The notes: generated by a model from the sequence alone, not told the origin. A stretch of DNA of 7,190 nucleotides from Candidatus Alloscillospira gallinarum (GCA_904420055.1 CAJFTV010000161.1:1-7190), one strand, 5' to 3'. Shown: positions 1 through 5,819, counted from the stretch's first letter. A program made the numbers and translations.

Positions 1-731
1 GTACTGTACTCGTCACAGTCCGGGGTCGAGGCGTGGCAGACGTCAACGGAAATGCAGTAGTCCGGGAAAACGCCAAACGCCCCCACCTTTGCTCCCCGGA
101 GGCCAACCTCCTCCTGAGTGCTGGCCATAACGTAGAGGTCAACACACGGCTTTTCGTCCTTTAAGAGCTCCGCCGCCTTTATAACGGCGGCAAGGCACGC
201 CCTGTCGTCCAGTGCCTTTCCGCATAGAAGTCCGCTTTTTCCCAGCGGTCTCACCGTCTCACTGTACACCGCCATGGTGCCGGGGGGCACGGCCTTTTCA
301 GCCTCCTCCTGCGTCATGCCCACATCTATGAAAAGGTCCTCAATTTTTACCGCCTTTTCCATGTCCTCACTTGTAAGAACGTGGGGCGGCATTGTCCGCA
401 CAACCCCGTAGATAGGCGGATTGGTCAAAACCTTTATCTCACAGGCGGGGAGCATTCTCGCGTCCACACCGCCCACCTTGTCAAATTTCAGATACCCCTC
501 CTGGGCGCCGGTTATGACAAAACCAATCTCGTCCATATGCGCTTCCAGCATAACCTTCGGCGCGTTTTCCACACCGCACTTTCTAACTGCCAGCACATTT
601 CCCATTACATCTGTCCAAACCGTGTCCATAGTCTCGCGGAGAAGCTCCGCCACACGCTCGCCGACCTCGCTCTCCCAGCCGGAGGGGCCGGACATTGAGC
701 AAAGCTCTGTAATAATCTTTTCTATCTCCAT
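1..731 (-). CDS. M42 family metallo-aminopeptidase, N-terminal 243 residues (C-terminus beyond left edge)
   Basis: Predicted cytosolic dinuclear-metal aminopeptidase (glutamyl aminopeptidase / endoglucanase M group) that trims N-terminal residues from peptides. The visible part carries the M42 signature in order: metal ligand His65 in AHMDEIGF, bridging Asp175 in ALDDRAC, the catalytic/ligand Glu pair 207-208 in STQEEVGLRGA, and Asp230 in SVDV. The last His ligand of the family lies beyond the edge. Family members are about 340-360 residues, so roughly 100 are missing because of the window boundary, not a mutation. The ATG at 731 is preceded 8 nt upstream by GGAG, which lies within the end of murD; the murD stop is only 5 nt away, so the two genes are almost certainly co-transcribed and probably translationally coupled. 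Substrate specificity cannot be read from the sequence. Confidence 0.93.
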   Translation of the reverse strand, partial: MEIEKIITELCSMSGPSGWESEVGERVAELLRETMDTVWTDVMGNVLAVRKCGVENAPKVMLEAHMDEIGFVITGAQEGYLKFDKVGGVDARMLPACEIKVLTNPPIYGVVRTMPPHVLTSEDMEKAVKIEDLFIDVGMTQEEAEKAVPPGTMAVYSETVRPLGKSGLLCGKALDDRACLAAVIKAAELLKDEKPCVDLYVMASTQEEVGLRGAKVGAFGVFPDYCISVDVCHASTPDCDEYS

Positions 732-736
732 AAAAG

Positions 737-2116
737 TTACTCCATTTCGTTTACAATGGCTTTAAATGTATCTCCACGCTCCTCAAAGTTTTTAAACCTG
801 TCAAAGGAGGTGCTGGCCGGAGACAGCAGGACAATATCTCCGGGCTCCGCCAGGCCGGCCGCTTTCATCACCGCGTCCTTAAAATCGTCTATTACAAAAA
901 TCTCAGGCTCCCCGTCATACTCACGGCAGCCTTCCACCGCGCTTTTTATCTTCTCCGCCGTCATTCCCGTTAAAACAAGCTTTTTAACATGGGCGCATAT
1001 CTCGCTCCCCAGCGGTTCATACGATATTCCCTTGTCCTTGCCCCCGGCAATTAAAATCACTTTTCTGTCAAATGAGCGCAGCCCCGCAATTGTCCTTGAA
1101 GGGCTTGAGGCGATTGAGTCGTTATAGTAGCGCACGCCTTTAATTTCACGCACCAGCTCAATCCGGTGGGCAACTCCGCCGAACTCCCTGGCCACCTTTT
1201 GCAGCGTCTCCGGCGGCACTACGTCCATAACCGCGCAGTAGGCCGCCATGTAGTTTTCAATGTTGTGCCGTCCCGGCAGCTTTATATCCGCCGTGTCAAG
1301 CACCTTTTCCTCAGCTCCGCGCCGGACGGCAAATATTTCCCCGTCCTTGCAGTAAACGCCAGTATAGACCCGGCGCTTCATGCTGAAATATCTTATATCC
1401 CGGGCAGCGGTAGCTGTAAACAGCATCTTTGTGTCGTCGCAGTCAAGATTTAAAACGGCAATATCGCCCGTATCCTGATGGGAGAGTATGTTCTTTTTCG
1501 CGTCTATATATTCCTCATAATCCCTGTGTACATCCAGATGATTCGGGGAGAGGTTGGTCACAACAGATATATGCGGGCTGCGGTCCATCGTCATAAGCTG
1601 GAAGGACGATAGCTCCAGGACAGCAATGTCAAAAAGCCCCATCTCCTCCGCGCGGCACAAAAGCGGCGTACCTATATTTCCCCCGGTGTAAACCGGGCGT
1701 CCTGTGGCCTTTAAAAGCTCAGAGATAAGAGTGGTGGTGGTGGTCTTTCCGTCGCTGCCCGTGACGCCGATTATCGTGCAGGGACACACCTTGAAAAACG
1801 CCTCCATCTCAGAGGTCAGCTCCGCCCCTCCTTGAACGGCGGCGCTTATCTCCGGAACGTCCGGCCGTATTCCCGGCGTTTTGAATATGACGTCTCCATA
1901 GGGCGGCTTTAAATAGTCCTCCCCAAGCTTCAGCGTAACGCCGGCTCTCTCAAACTCGTCCGCGCAGTACAGCTTTTCCCTTGGACTTTTGTCCCGGGCA
2001 CAGACTGTACAGCCGCTCTCCGCCAGCTTTTTTATAAGGGGTATATTGCTTACCCCTATGCCTATTACATCTATTTTTTTGCCTTTAAGGCCATCTATAT
2101 ATTCGGAAAGTGTCAT
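737..2116 (-). CDS. murD: UDP-N-acetylmuramoyl-L-alanine--D-glutamate ligase
   Basis: Cytoplasmic ATP-dependent ligase that adds D-glutamate to UDP-MurNAc-L-Ala in peptidoglycan precursor synthesis. At 459 residues it is full length for MurD (about 450). Visible elements are an N-terminal Rossmann-like UDP-binding region (DVIGIGVSNIPL, residues 16-27), the Mur-ligase P-loop GVTGSDGKTTTTTL (117-130, Lys124), TNLSPNHLDVH (187-197), the YIDAKKNIL segment (about 203-211) holding the lysine expected to be carbamylated, GRHNIENYMAA (282-292), HRIE (317-320), YNDSIASSPSRT (331-342) and AGGKDKG (357-363). The short N-terminus and the NDSIASSP variant fit MurD rather than MurC, MurE or MurF. The ATG at 2116 has GGGAGG 5 nt upstream (2122-2127). 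It is the first gene after the promoter at 2254-2282 and is followed 5 nt later by the M42 peptidase. No other dcw-cluster genes adjoin it, so this murD sits outside the usual cell-division cluster. Confidence 0.96.
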   Translation of the reverse strand: MTLSEYIDGLKGKKIDVIGIGVSNIPLIKKLAESGCTVCARDKSPREKLYCADEFERAGVTLKLGEDYLKPPYGDVIFKTPGIRPDVPEISAAVQGGAELTSEMEAFFKVCPCTIIGVTGSDGKTTTTTLISELLKATGRPVYTGGNIGTPLLCRAEEMGLFDIAVLELSSFQLMTMDRSPHISVVTNLSPNHLDVHRDYEEYIDAKKNILSHQDTGDIAVLNLDCDDTKMLFTATAARDIRYFSMKRRVYTGVYCKDGEIFAVRRGAEEKVLDTADIKLPGRHNIENYMAAYCAVMDVVPPETLQKVAREFGGVAHRIELVREIKGVRYYNDSIASSPSRTIAGLRSFDRKVILIAGGKDKGISYEPLGSEICAHVKKLVLTGMTAEKIKSAVEGCREYDGEPEIFVIDDFKDAVMKAAGLAEPGDIVLLSPASTSFDRFKNFEERGDTFKAIVNEME

Positions 2117-2155
2117 TTTGGCCTCCCGCGCACTGAAACCGTGCCACTGAAATAA

Positions 2156-2188
2156 TTTTAAAGCGTAAACTGTCTCTCCGCTTTAAAA
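2156..2188 (-). promoter_or_regulatory. Hairpin in the murD leader
   Basis: A perfect 10-bp inverted repeat (TTTTAAAGCG at 2156-2165 and CGCTTTAAAA at 2179-2188) with a 13-nt loop lies about 40 nt upstream of the murD start, inside the predicted leader of about 130 nt. On the transcribed strand it is not followed by a continuous U-run, so it does not look like a complete attenuator. It could be an mRNA-stability or protein-binding element. No known riboswitch was recognised. Confidence 0.45.
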
Positions 2189-2253
2189 AAGCTTATTAAC
2201 CACCGGGCCGCATTATTACTGTCTGCACCCGGGCCAATGGATATACATAGGTT

Positions 2254-2282
2254 ATTATAGTCCAACGTCCTGCATATTTCAA
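2254..2282 (-). promoter_or_regulatory. SigA-type promoter for murD-M42 peptidase
   Basis: On the minus strand TTGAAA (2277-2282) and TATAAT (2254-2259) are separated by exactly 17 nt. The site lies just downstream of the terminator ending the preceding operon. The predicted transcription start is near 2247, about 130 nt before the murD ATG. Confidence 0.8.
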
Positions 2283-2329
2283 ACATTTCCTCATATTTTT
2301 TTGCCTTCGCTTCGGAACCGGGTCTCCGG

Positions 2330-2375
2330 AAAAACAAAACCCCTCCGCAAAGGCATAAACCGCCCCTCCGGAGGG
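2330..2375 (-). terminator. Rho-independent terminator of the UDG-GNAT operon
   Basis: Minus-strand stem CCCTCCG (2375-2369) pairs with CGGAGGG (2347-2341). It continues after a G-G mismatch with AGGGGC/GCCTTT (two G-U pairs) around a 7-nt loop, and is followed by GTTTTGTTTTT (2340-2330). It begins 11 nt past the GNAT stop codon, so it closes that operon and separates it from the murD promoter. Confidence 0.85.
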
Positions 2376-2386
2376 AAATGCTGCTT

Positions 2387-3067
2387 TCAGTCAAACGCAA
2401 GGCCCAGCCAGCCGTCTGTACATATCTTTTTTCCGTATGACATTCCAAATGGCCTGCCGTTTTCCGGTGCGAAAAATCCCGGGTACAGGCACTCTTTTAC
2501 CGACCCGTCCTCCATGGCCATGCAAAAATTTTCTCCCCGGTAAAACTCACCGCCCTGTCCCTCAAAGTACCTCAGCGCCCTCATATTCAGGTCAATGTGA
2601 GGAATACCCCCAAGATATTCCTCCCTCAGGGCGCGATACTCCTCGGGATTTATGGAAAAACGCTCACCGGCGTCAATAGCTTTCATCTCTCCGCAGGAAA
2701 AGGCACTGTAAAACCCCAGCGACTCATAAAAACGGAAAAGCCCCTCTTCCGCCGGGTGCAAAACCACCGCGCCAAATCCGTTTTTCTCCCCAAGCCGGGC
2801 ACATTTTTCGGTTACGGCTTTTCCAAGCCCTCTCCCCCGGTATTCCGGCAAAACTCCCACGGCATATATGTGAGCGCAGGAAACCCGCTCCCCGATGGCC
2901 GATACAAAATCTCCCACCGGCATGAGATACGCCGCAGCCGCCGTCTTTCCGCCGCATTTGCAGACGGCACACAGTTCCGGAGAATAAAATGTATCAAAAA
3001 AGCGTTCAATATAATCGTCCGTGTCCCCGAACACAGTTTTCCACAGGGATTTAAGCTCCATTTCCAT
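2387..3067 (-). CDS. GNAT family N-acetyltransferase
   Basis: Predicted acetyl-CoA-dependent N-acyltransferase of 226 residues; substrate unknown. The GNAT core spans roughly residues 1-130: the first helices (LKSLWKTVFGDTDDYIERFF, 5-24), the strand IYAVGVLPEY followed by the CoA pyrophosphate loop RGRGLG (77-82), and motif B FYESLGF (113-119). The remaining 95 or so residues are not part of the minimal fold and I do not recognise them. I chose the ATG at 3067 because it overlaps the upstream glycosylase stop by one base (TGATG), typical of translational coupling. No good ribosome binding site precedes it. An in-frame GTG at 3094 (nine residues longer) and an ATG at 3061 are alternatives. The gene is last in its operon, with a terminator 11 nt downstream. 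Confidence 0.85.
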   Translation of the reverse strand: MEMELKSLWKTVFGDTDDYIERFFDTFYSPELCAVCKCGGKTAAAAYLMPVGDFVSAIGERVSCAHIYAVGVLPEYRGRGLGKAVTEKCARLGEKNGFGAVVLHPAEEGLFRFYESLGFYSAFSCGEMKAIDAGERFSINPEEYRALREEYLGGIPHIDLNMRALRYFEGQGGEFYRGENFCMAMEDGSVKECLYPGFFAPENGRPFGMSYGKKICTDGWLGLAFD

Positions 3068-3642
3068 CAGTAATACAGCACCGTATGCGTGCACGTCTCT
3101 TTTATTGCACGCTCCAGCTCTTTCAGGTCACAGAAAGTCTCCGGACGCTTTCCCGGGTCACGCAGAAGCGCCGCAGGGTGATAAATCGCCATGATTTTGG
3201 CATCTCCCCTGTCAAACCAGACGCCGTGCTCCGCCGTTATCTTAAAGTTGTCCTTTATCAGCACCTTTGCCGCAATTCTTCCAAGGCACACGATAAGCTT
3301 TGGCTTTATAAGTGCAATCTGCTCTGTGAGCCAGTCCATACAGGCGTCCTGCTCTGTGTTCAGCGGGTCCCTGTTGTGCGGAGGCCGGCACTTTACAATG
3401 TTTGTTATATAGTAGTTCTTATCCCGCTCAAGCCCTATTATTTTAAGCATGTCGTCAAGCAGCTTCCCGGCGCGCCCCACAAACGGCTTGCCCTGCAGGT
3501 CCTCGTTTTCGCCGGGTCCCTCGCCTATGAACATGACTTCCGCGTCTTTTACGCCCTCTCCAAACACGACATTGTGCCGCGTCTCCCACAGGGCGCATTT
3601 TTTACATTCCCTACAGTTTTTTTCAAGCTCTTCCCAACCCAT
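3067..3642 (-). CDS. Family 4 uracil-DNA glycosylase (4Fe-4S)
   Basis: Base-excision repair enzyme that removes uracil from DNA. The 191-residue length matches the family. The four iron-sulfur cluster cysteines are present: Cys13-x2-Cys16 near the N-terminus, then Cys85 (IVKCRPP) and Cys101 (DACMDWL), spaced as in well-studied thermophile type-4 enzymes. The catalytic-pocket motif is GEGPGENED (40-48), Asn81 lies in ITNIVKC, and the DNA-loop motif is YHPAALL (His155-Pro156). I chose the ATG at 3642 because GGAGAAG lies 6 nt upstream (3646-3652) and the product then starts MGWEELEKNC as expected; the open frame to 3690 adds 16 residues without a ribosome site. It shares an operon with the GNAT gene and diverges from the tRNA-Ser gene. 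A link between the glycosylase and the acetyltransferase is only positional. Confidence 0.94.
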   Translation of the reverse strand: MGWEELEKNCRECKKCALWETRHNVVFGEGVKDAEVMFIGEGPGENEDLQGKPFVGRAGKLLDDMLKIIGLERDKNYYITNIVKCRPPHNRDPLNTEQDACMDWLTEQIALIKPKLIVCLGRIAAKVLIKDNFKITAEHGVWFDRGDAKIMAIYHPAALLRDPGKRPETFCDLKELERAIKETCTHTVLYY

Positions 3643-3689
3643 AAACTTCTCCAATCTCCATATGTGTGAAATAAATAAATTATAAGGCA

Positions 3690-3718
3690 ATTATAAATCA
3701 AAATATCCTCTAAATAAA
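3690..3718 (-). promoter_or_regulatory. Possible promoter for the UDG-GNAT operon
   Basis: A minus-strand TATAAT at 3690-3695 has a weak TTTATT at 3713-3718 with 17-nt spacing. A second TATAAT at 3679-3684 has no clear -35. Both lie in an AT-rich stretch just upstream of the glycosylase start and back onto the tRNA promoter. The -10 boxes are good but the -35 boxes are poor, so the exact promoter is uncertain. Confidence 0.35.
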
Positions 3719-3721
3719 CAC

Positions 3722-3750
3722 TTGACTTTATCCGATAAGTAATTTATAAT
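3722..3750 (+). promoter_or_regulatory. SigA-type promoter for tRNA-Ser
   Basis: TTGACT (3722-3727) and TATAAT (3745-3750) are separated by exactly 17 nt. The predicted start is near 3757, about 30 nt before the mature tRNA 5' end. It is the strongest promoter match on the plus strand and fits a stable-RNA gene. Confidence 0.82.
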
Positions 3751-3788
3751 AACAAGGCTAATCTTAATAGATGATATATTCTTGACAT

Positions 3789-3881
3789 GGAGAAGTCGCG
3801 TAGCCCGGTCGAGCGCGCACGATTGGAAATCGTGTATACCCCATAAGGGTATCGAGGGTTCGAATCCCTCCTTCTCCGCCA
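3789..3881 (+). tRNA. tRNA-Ser (anticodon GGA)
   Basis: Class II tRNA with a complete cloverleaf. The acceptor stem is GGAGAAG/CTTCTCC with discriminator G and a genome-encoded CCA (3879-3881). The anticodon arm is CACGA-TTGGAAA-TCGTG, giving anticodon GGA, which reads UCC and UCU. The long variable arm TACCC-CATAA-GGGTA is characteristic of serine tRNAs, and the T arm GAGGG-TTCGAAT-CCCTC follows. It has its own promoter 40 nt upstream and a terminator starting 1 nt after the CCA, so it is a single-gene transcription unit. Confidence 0.97.
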
Positions 3882-3882
3882 C

Positions 3883-3918
3883 GTCCGGGCAAGCGTCATA
3901 TCGTTTGCCCGGACTTTT
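3883..3918 (+). terminator. Rho-independent terminator of tRNA-Ser
   Basis: A 13-bp stem (3883-3895 with 3902-3914, one G-U pair) around loop TCATAT is followed by TTTT. It begins one base after the tRNA CCA. Its inner 20 nt (3889-3908) recur with three differences in the hairpin at 4047-4076. Confidence 0.9.
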
Positions 3919-3938
3919 ATTCATTTTATAAAAATCCG

Positions 3939-4001
3939 GGAAGGCTCGTTTTGCTGTCCTTCCTTTTCAAAATTGAACCCGCTTCGCTGGGCTTTAATTT
4001 T
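3939..4001 (+). other. Two terminator-like hairpins in tandem downstream of the tRNA
   Basis: The first hairpin is GGAAGG (3939-3944) with CCTTCC (3958-3963), followed by TTTT. The second pairs AAAATTGAA (3969-3977) with TTTAATTTT (3993-4001), extended by CCC/GGG across a one-base bulge, with loop GCTTCGCT, and is followed by GCTTTTA. Neither follows a recognisable gene. They may be back-up terminators for the tRNA transcript or remnants of lost units. Confidence 0.4.
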
Positions 4002-4046
4002 GCTTTTATCCTGATTGAGGTATCTTTTTTGTCAGCGCTTCCCACA

Positions 4047-4083
4047 TCTCTGCTCGCGGCATATCGTTTGCAGAGACTTTTTT
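4047..4083 (+). terminator. Orphan terminator hairpin sharing its core with the tRNA terminator
   Basis: TCTCTGC (4047-4053) pairs with GCAGAGA (4070-4076) and is followed by C and six T. The inner 20 nt (4052-4071) match 3889-3908 at 17 positions, while the outer stem arms are unrelated in sequence but both fully paired. No gene ends immediately before it on the plus strand. Confidence 0.6.
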
Positions 4084-4275
4084 GCTACAATTACTGCTCT
4101 ATTATTCTGTCACAGCTTCTCTTTAAATTTTCCTCCCTGTTCTTTTTCAAGTTTTTAAACCCCTGCCGCTGTCTTATGCTGTGTTTACCTTTGTTATGTA
4201 AAATCAGGTATCACCGTTCACTGAAAATTCACATGGTGTTTCTAATTTGGTAATTTATTCCTTGAATTAATCTGA
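4084..4275 (+). other. Intergenic stretch with no recognisable gene
   Basis: AT-rich and pyrimidine-biased on the plus strand. A 100-codon open frame covering 3951-4253 runs through it, but it starts at a TTG without a ribosome site, crosses two of the hairpins above and has a low-complexity Leu/Phe/Ser composition. I see no tRNA-like fold and no minus-strand gene here. Confidence 0.5.
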
Positions 4276-4358
4276 TATTATAACAGTGTCGAAAATATTT
4301 GATACAACTTACCGGCGGTTATTTCCTAACTTTTAGGCACCTCCGGACAAAAAATTCC

Positions 4359-4382
4359 AGAGCCTACTTTGGCTTTGTTTTT
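4359..4382 (+). terminator. Rho-independent terminator (first of a tandem pair)
   Basis: AGAGCC (4359-4364) pairs with GGCTTT (4371-4376, one G-U) around loop TACTTT, followed by GTTTTT. It immediately precedes a second terminator. Confidence 0.65.
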
Positions 4383-4408
4383 ACCGCTCCTTAAAAGGGG
4401 CGGTTTTT
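4383..4408 (+). terminator. Rho-independent terminator (second of a tandem pair)
   Basis: ACCGCTCC (4383-4390) pairs with GGGGCGGT (4397-4404) over 8 bp with one T-G pair, loop TTAAAA, followed by TTTT. It insulates the downstream MGMT promoter from rightward read-through. Confidence 0.8.
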
Positions 4409-4438
4409 CGTCACTGCAGCCACTTTGCCGGTTATTTA

Positions 4439-4466
4439 TTGCCGCGTCTAATATTTATGATATAAT
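4439..4466 (+). promoter_or_regulatory. SigA-type promoter for the MGMT-family gene
   Basis: TTGCCG (4439-4444) and TATAAT (4461-4466) are 16 nt apart, and the -10 is extended (TG-A-TATAAT, 4458-4466). The predicted start is near 4473, leaving a leader of about 70 nt. That leader contains a short palindrome ACAC-G-GTGT (4506-4514) of unknown meaning. Confidence 0.75.
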
Positions 4467-4542
4467 ACTTACAAAGCGCATATCCGATGCTATATTGAGA
4501 AAATTACACGGTGTCAAATAGAAATACAGGAGGCCGCTTTTT

Positions 4543-4851
4543 ATGGCAGGCACTTTAGATGAAAGCTTAATATATGAAATTCTTTCAGTTGTTGAGGAAA
4601 TTCCAGAGGGCCGTGTCGCAACTTACGGGCAGATTGCCAGACTAATCGGCAGGGAAAAAAACGCGCGTCTTGTTGGCCGGGTCCTCGGTATGGCGGAATT
4701 TTACGGCAGTTTTCCATGCCACCGCGTGGTAAACCACGCCGGAAGAACGGCCCCCGGCTGGGAGGAACAGCGCGTGTTCCTTGAAGGTGAGGGCGTTGTG
4801 TTCAGGGATAATAACCACGTGGATATGAAAAATTTCCAGTGGGAATGCTAA
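4543..4851 (+). CDS. MGMT-family DNA alkylation repair protein (single catalytic/DNA-binding domain)
   Basis: Predicted O6-alkylguanine-DNA binding protein of 102 residues, consisting only of the C-terminal winged-helix domain of methylated-DNA-protein cysteine methyltransferases. It has the turn Tyr-Gly-Gln-Ile-Ala (28-32), the Arg-finger segment KNARLVGRVLG (39-49, Arg42), the methyl-acceptor motif FPCHRVV with Cys59, and LEGEGVVF near the end. The short length and the C-terminal VDMKNFQW pattern resemble alkyltransferase-like (ATL) proteins, in which the acceptor Cys is usually replaced by Trp or Ala; here Cys is kept, so it may be an active methyltransferase. AGGAGG lies 9 nt before the ATG (4528-4533). 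It is monocistronic, with its own promoter and a hairpin 13 nt past the stop. Confidence 0.88.
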   Translation: MAGTLDESLIYEILSVVEEIPEGRVATYGQIARLIGREKNARLVGRVLGMAEFYGSFPCHRVVNHAGRTAPGWEEQRVFLEGEGVVFRDNNHVDMKNFQWEC

Positions 4852-4864
4852 ATTCCTGTTATGT

Positions 4865-4901
4865 ATGAGTAACCGGAGACAAAGTGTCTCCGGTTACTCA
4901 T
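4865..4901 (+). terminator. 17-bp perfect hairpin after the MGMT gene
   Basis: Arms 4865-4881 and 4885-4901 are perfectly complementary over 17 bp with a 3-nt AAG loop, 13 nt past the MGMT stop codon. It lies between converging genes. The plus-strand tail (TTATACTTATTATATTT) is T-rich but not a clean run, and the minus strand has none, so it is probably the MGMT terminator. A role as a palindromic repeat or RNase III site is possible. Confidence 0.6.
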
Positions 4902-4965
4902 TATACTTATTATATTTGACGGCACAAGGCCGCAGCCATATCTGGTTTTACAATATTCTCCAACA

Positions 4966-5811
4966 TCACGGCAGGTACTCTATAAGTTCATACACACGTT
5001 GTTCAGTCCACTCTGCGGCAACCGAGTTCCGTACAAGGGGTTCCATAGTTCCCCCTTTCACCTCATTGCCCGCCTCTTCGACGGCGGCTTCCTTTTCATA
5101 TATCCAGTCAAGCTGCTCATCTGTCAACGCTGAAAAGTCCGCTTCCGACATATAATCGCCGAGATATCCCCACAGGACATTGATATAGTCGTCCCACAGC
5201 TTATACAGCTCTCCGCTGTATTTGTTCATATCCGCCTGGGTCATGGCCGAGCTTAACTCCTGTTTTATCGCATCAGACTCAATTTCTATCCGGGCTATCT
5301 CCTCTTCCACCTGCTGTCTTATGGGAGACATTGTCTCCACAGCCGGTGCTGTCTGGCTTTCCGGTTCTTCCGGTGCGTTTTCATTCTCTGTCCCGTTATT
5401 TTCCGGCGAAGTTTTCTCCCCGTTCTCCTGCACCTTGCCTCCAGTTTCGCCCTGAACCTTCAGGCCGTCACTTATGGCATTCCCGCCGTCATTTACCCCG
5501 GTGGCACTATCCTGCTCACTATTCTGGAGCAGCTGCTCCTCCTGCGGCGTATTTTCGTCTTCCAACGGCCAGATAAAGTGTATGCAGACTATAGCCGCTG
5601 CCACAACTACAATGACGCATGCACCGGCGATTATTCCAGTATACAGCTTCTTTCTGTTTTTCGGTTTTGAAGCTTTTGCCGGCTCTGCCGGCTTTACCGC
5701 TGGCACCTCAGACGGTTTATCAGTATATGAAACCGCCTCCTGCCGTGCTCCGCAAGCCGGGCAAAACTTGGTGTTATCCTCAATTTTATTTCCGCACTTA
5801 TAACAAAACAC
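4966..5811 (-). CDS. Zinc-ribbon, single-pass membrane protein with LprI-like (DUF1311) C-terminal domain
   Basis: 281-residue predicted membrane protein. The N-terminal cytoplasmic zinc ribbon is FCYKCG...FCPACG with Cys3, 6, 17 and 20. A Pro/Lys/Ala linker and basic KNRKK (51-55) lead to one transmembrane helix at about 57-81. Next comes a long acidic Gln/Glu/Asn/Gly-rich, probably disordered external linker (85-160), a predicted helix (164-190), and a domain at about 190-280 whose pattern (Tyr...Leu...Trp-Asp, Leu-Asp-Glu-Gln-Leu-Asp-Trp, late Glu-Gln-Arg-Val-Tyr-Glu-Leu) resembles LprI-like proteins, some of which inhibit lysozyme. The usual domain cysteines are absent. I chose the GTG at 5811 because GAGGGGG lies 8 nt upstream and the product then begins MFCYKCGNKI, typical of this class; an upstream GTG at 5838 is less likely. 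It has its own promoter. The molecular function is not established. Confidence 0.8.
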   Translation of the reverse strand: MFCYKCGNKIEDNTKFCPACGARQEAVSYTDKPSEVPAVKPAEPAKASKPKNRKKLYTGIIAGACVIVVVAAAIVCIHFIWPLEDENTPQEEQLLQNSEQDSATGVNDGGNAISDGLKVQGETGGKVQENGEKTSPENNGTENENAPEEPESQTAPAVETMSPIRQQVEEEIARIEIESDAIKQELSSAMTQADMNKYSGELYKLWDDYINVLWGYLGDYMSEADFSALTDEQLDWIYEKEAAVEEAGNEVKGGTMEPLVRNSVAAEWTEQRVYELIEYLP

Positions 5812-5819
5812 AGTATTAT

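Larger units (their letters stand above)
4286..4408 (+). ncRNA. Candidate structured small RNA ending in tandem terminators
   Basis: Four consecutive foldable elements lie here. GTGTC/GATAC (4286-4290, 4301-4305) comes first. Next is a compound hairpin with outer CCGG-x-GGT/ACC-x-CCGG (4312-4319, 4339-4346) enclosing CCTAA-CTT-TTAGG (4325-4337). Two U-tailed terminators follow. An extended -10 element (TG-A-TATTAT, 4273-4281) is suitably placed for a start near 4288, but the -35 is poor. The segment lies between the orphan terminator and the MGMT promoter, with no ORF. I do not recognise a known RNA family; it could also be the decayed end of a lost transcription unit. Confidence 0.3.

Noticed and set aside
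2158..2448. 96-codon minus-strand open frame between GNAT and murD
   Set aside because: It starts inside the GNAT gene, crosses the strong terminator at 2330-2375 and the murD promoter, and has no ribosome site or recognisable family.
3085..3669. 194-codon plus-strand open frame
   Set aside because: It is antisense to the uracil-DNA glycosylase, whose motifs and operon structure are unambiguous.
3643..3690. Sixteen-residue upstream extension of the uracil-DNA glycosylase
   Set aside because: There is no ribosome binding site for it, whereas GGAGAAG lies 6 nt before the ATG at 3642 and the shorter product matches the family N-terminus.
3782..3787. Consensus -35 hexamer TTGACA just before the tRNA 5' end
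   Set aside because: The matching -10 would fall inside the tRNA and none is visible there. The promoter at 3722-3750 is correctly placed.
3691..3924. 77-codon minus-strand open frame with the stretch EGFEPSIPLWGIHDFQSC
   Set aside because: It is the exact antisense of tRNA-Ser and its terminator. This peptide is a familiar artefact of translating serine tRNA genes backwards.
3951..4253. 100-codon plus-strand open frame rich in Leu, Phe and Ser
   Set aside because: It has a TTG start, no ribosome site and low-complexity composition, and it overlaps terminator hairpins at 3969-4001 and 4047-4076.
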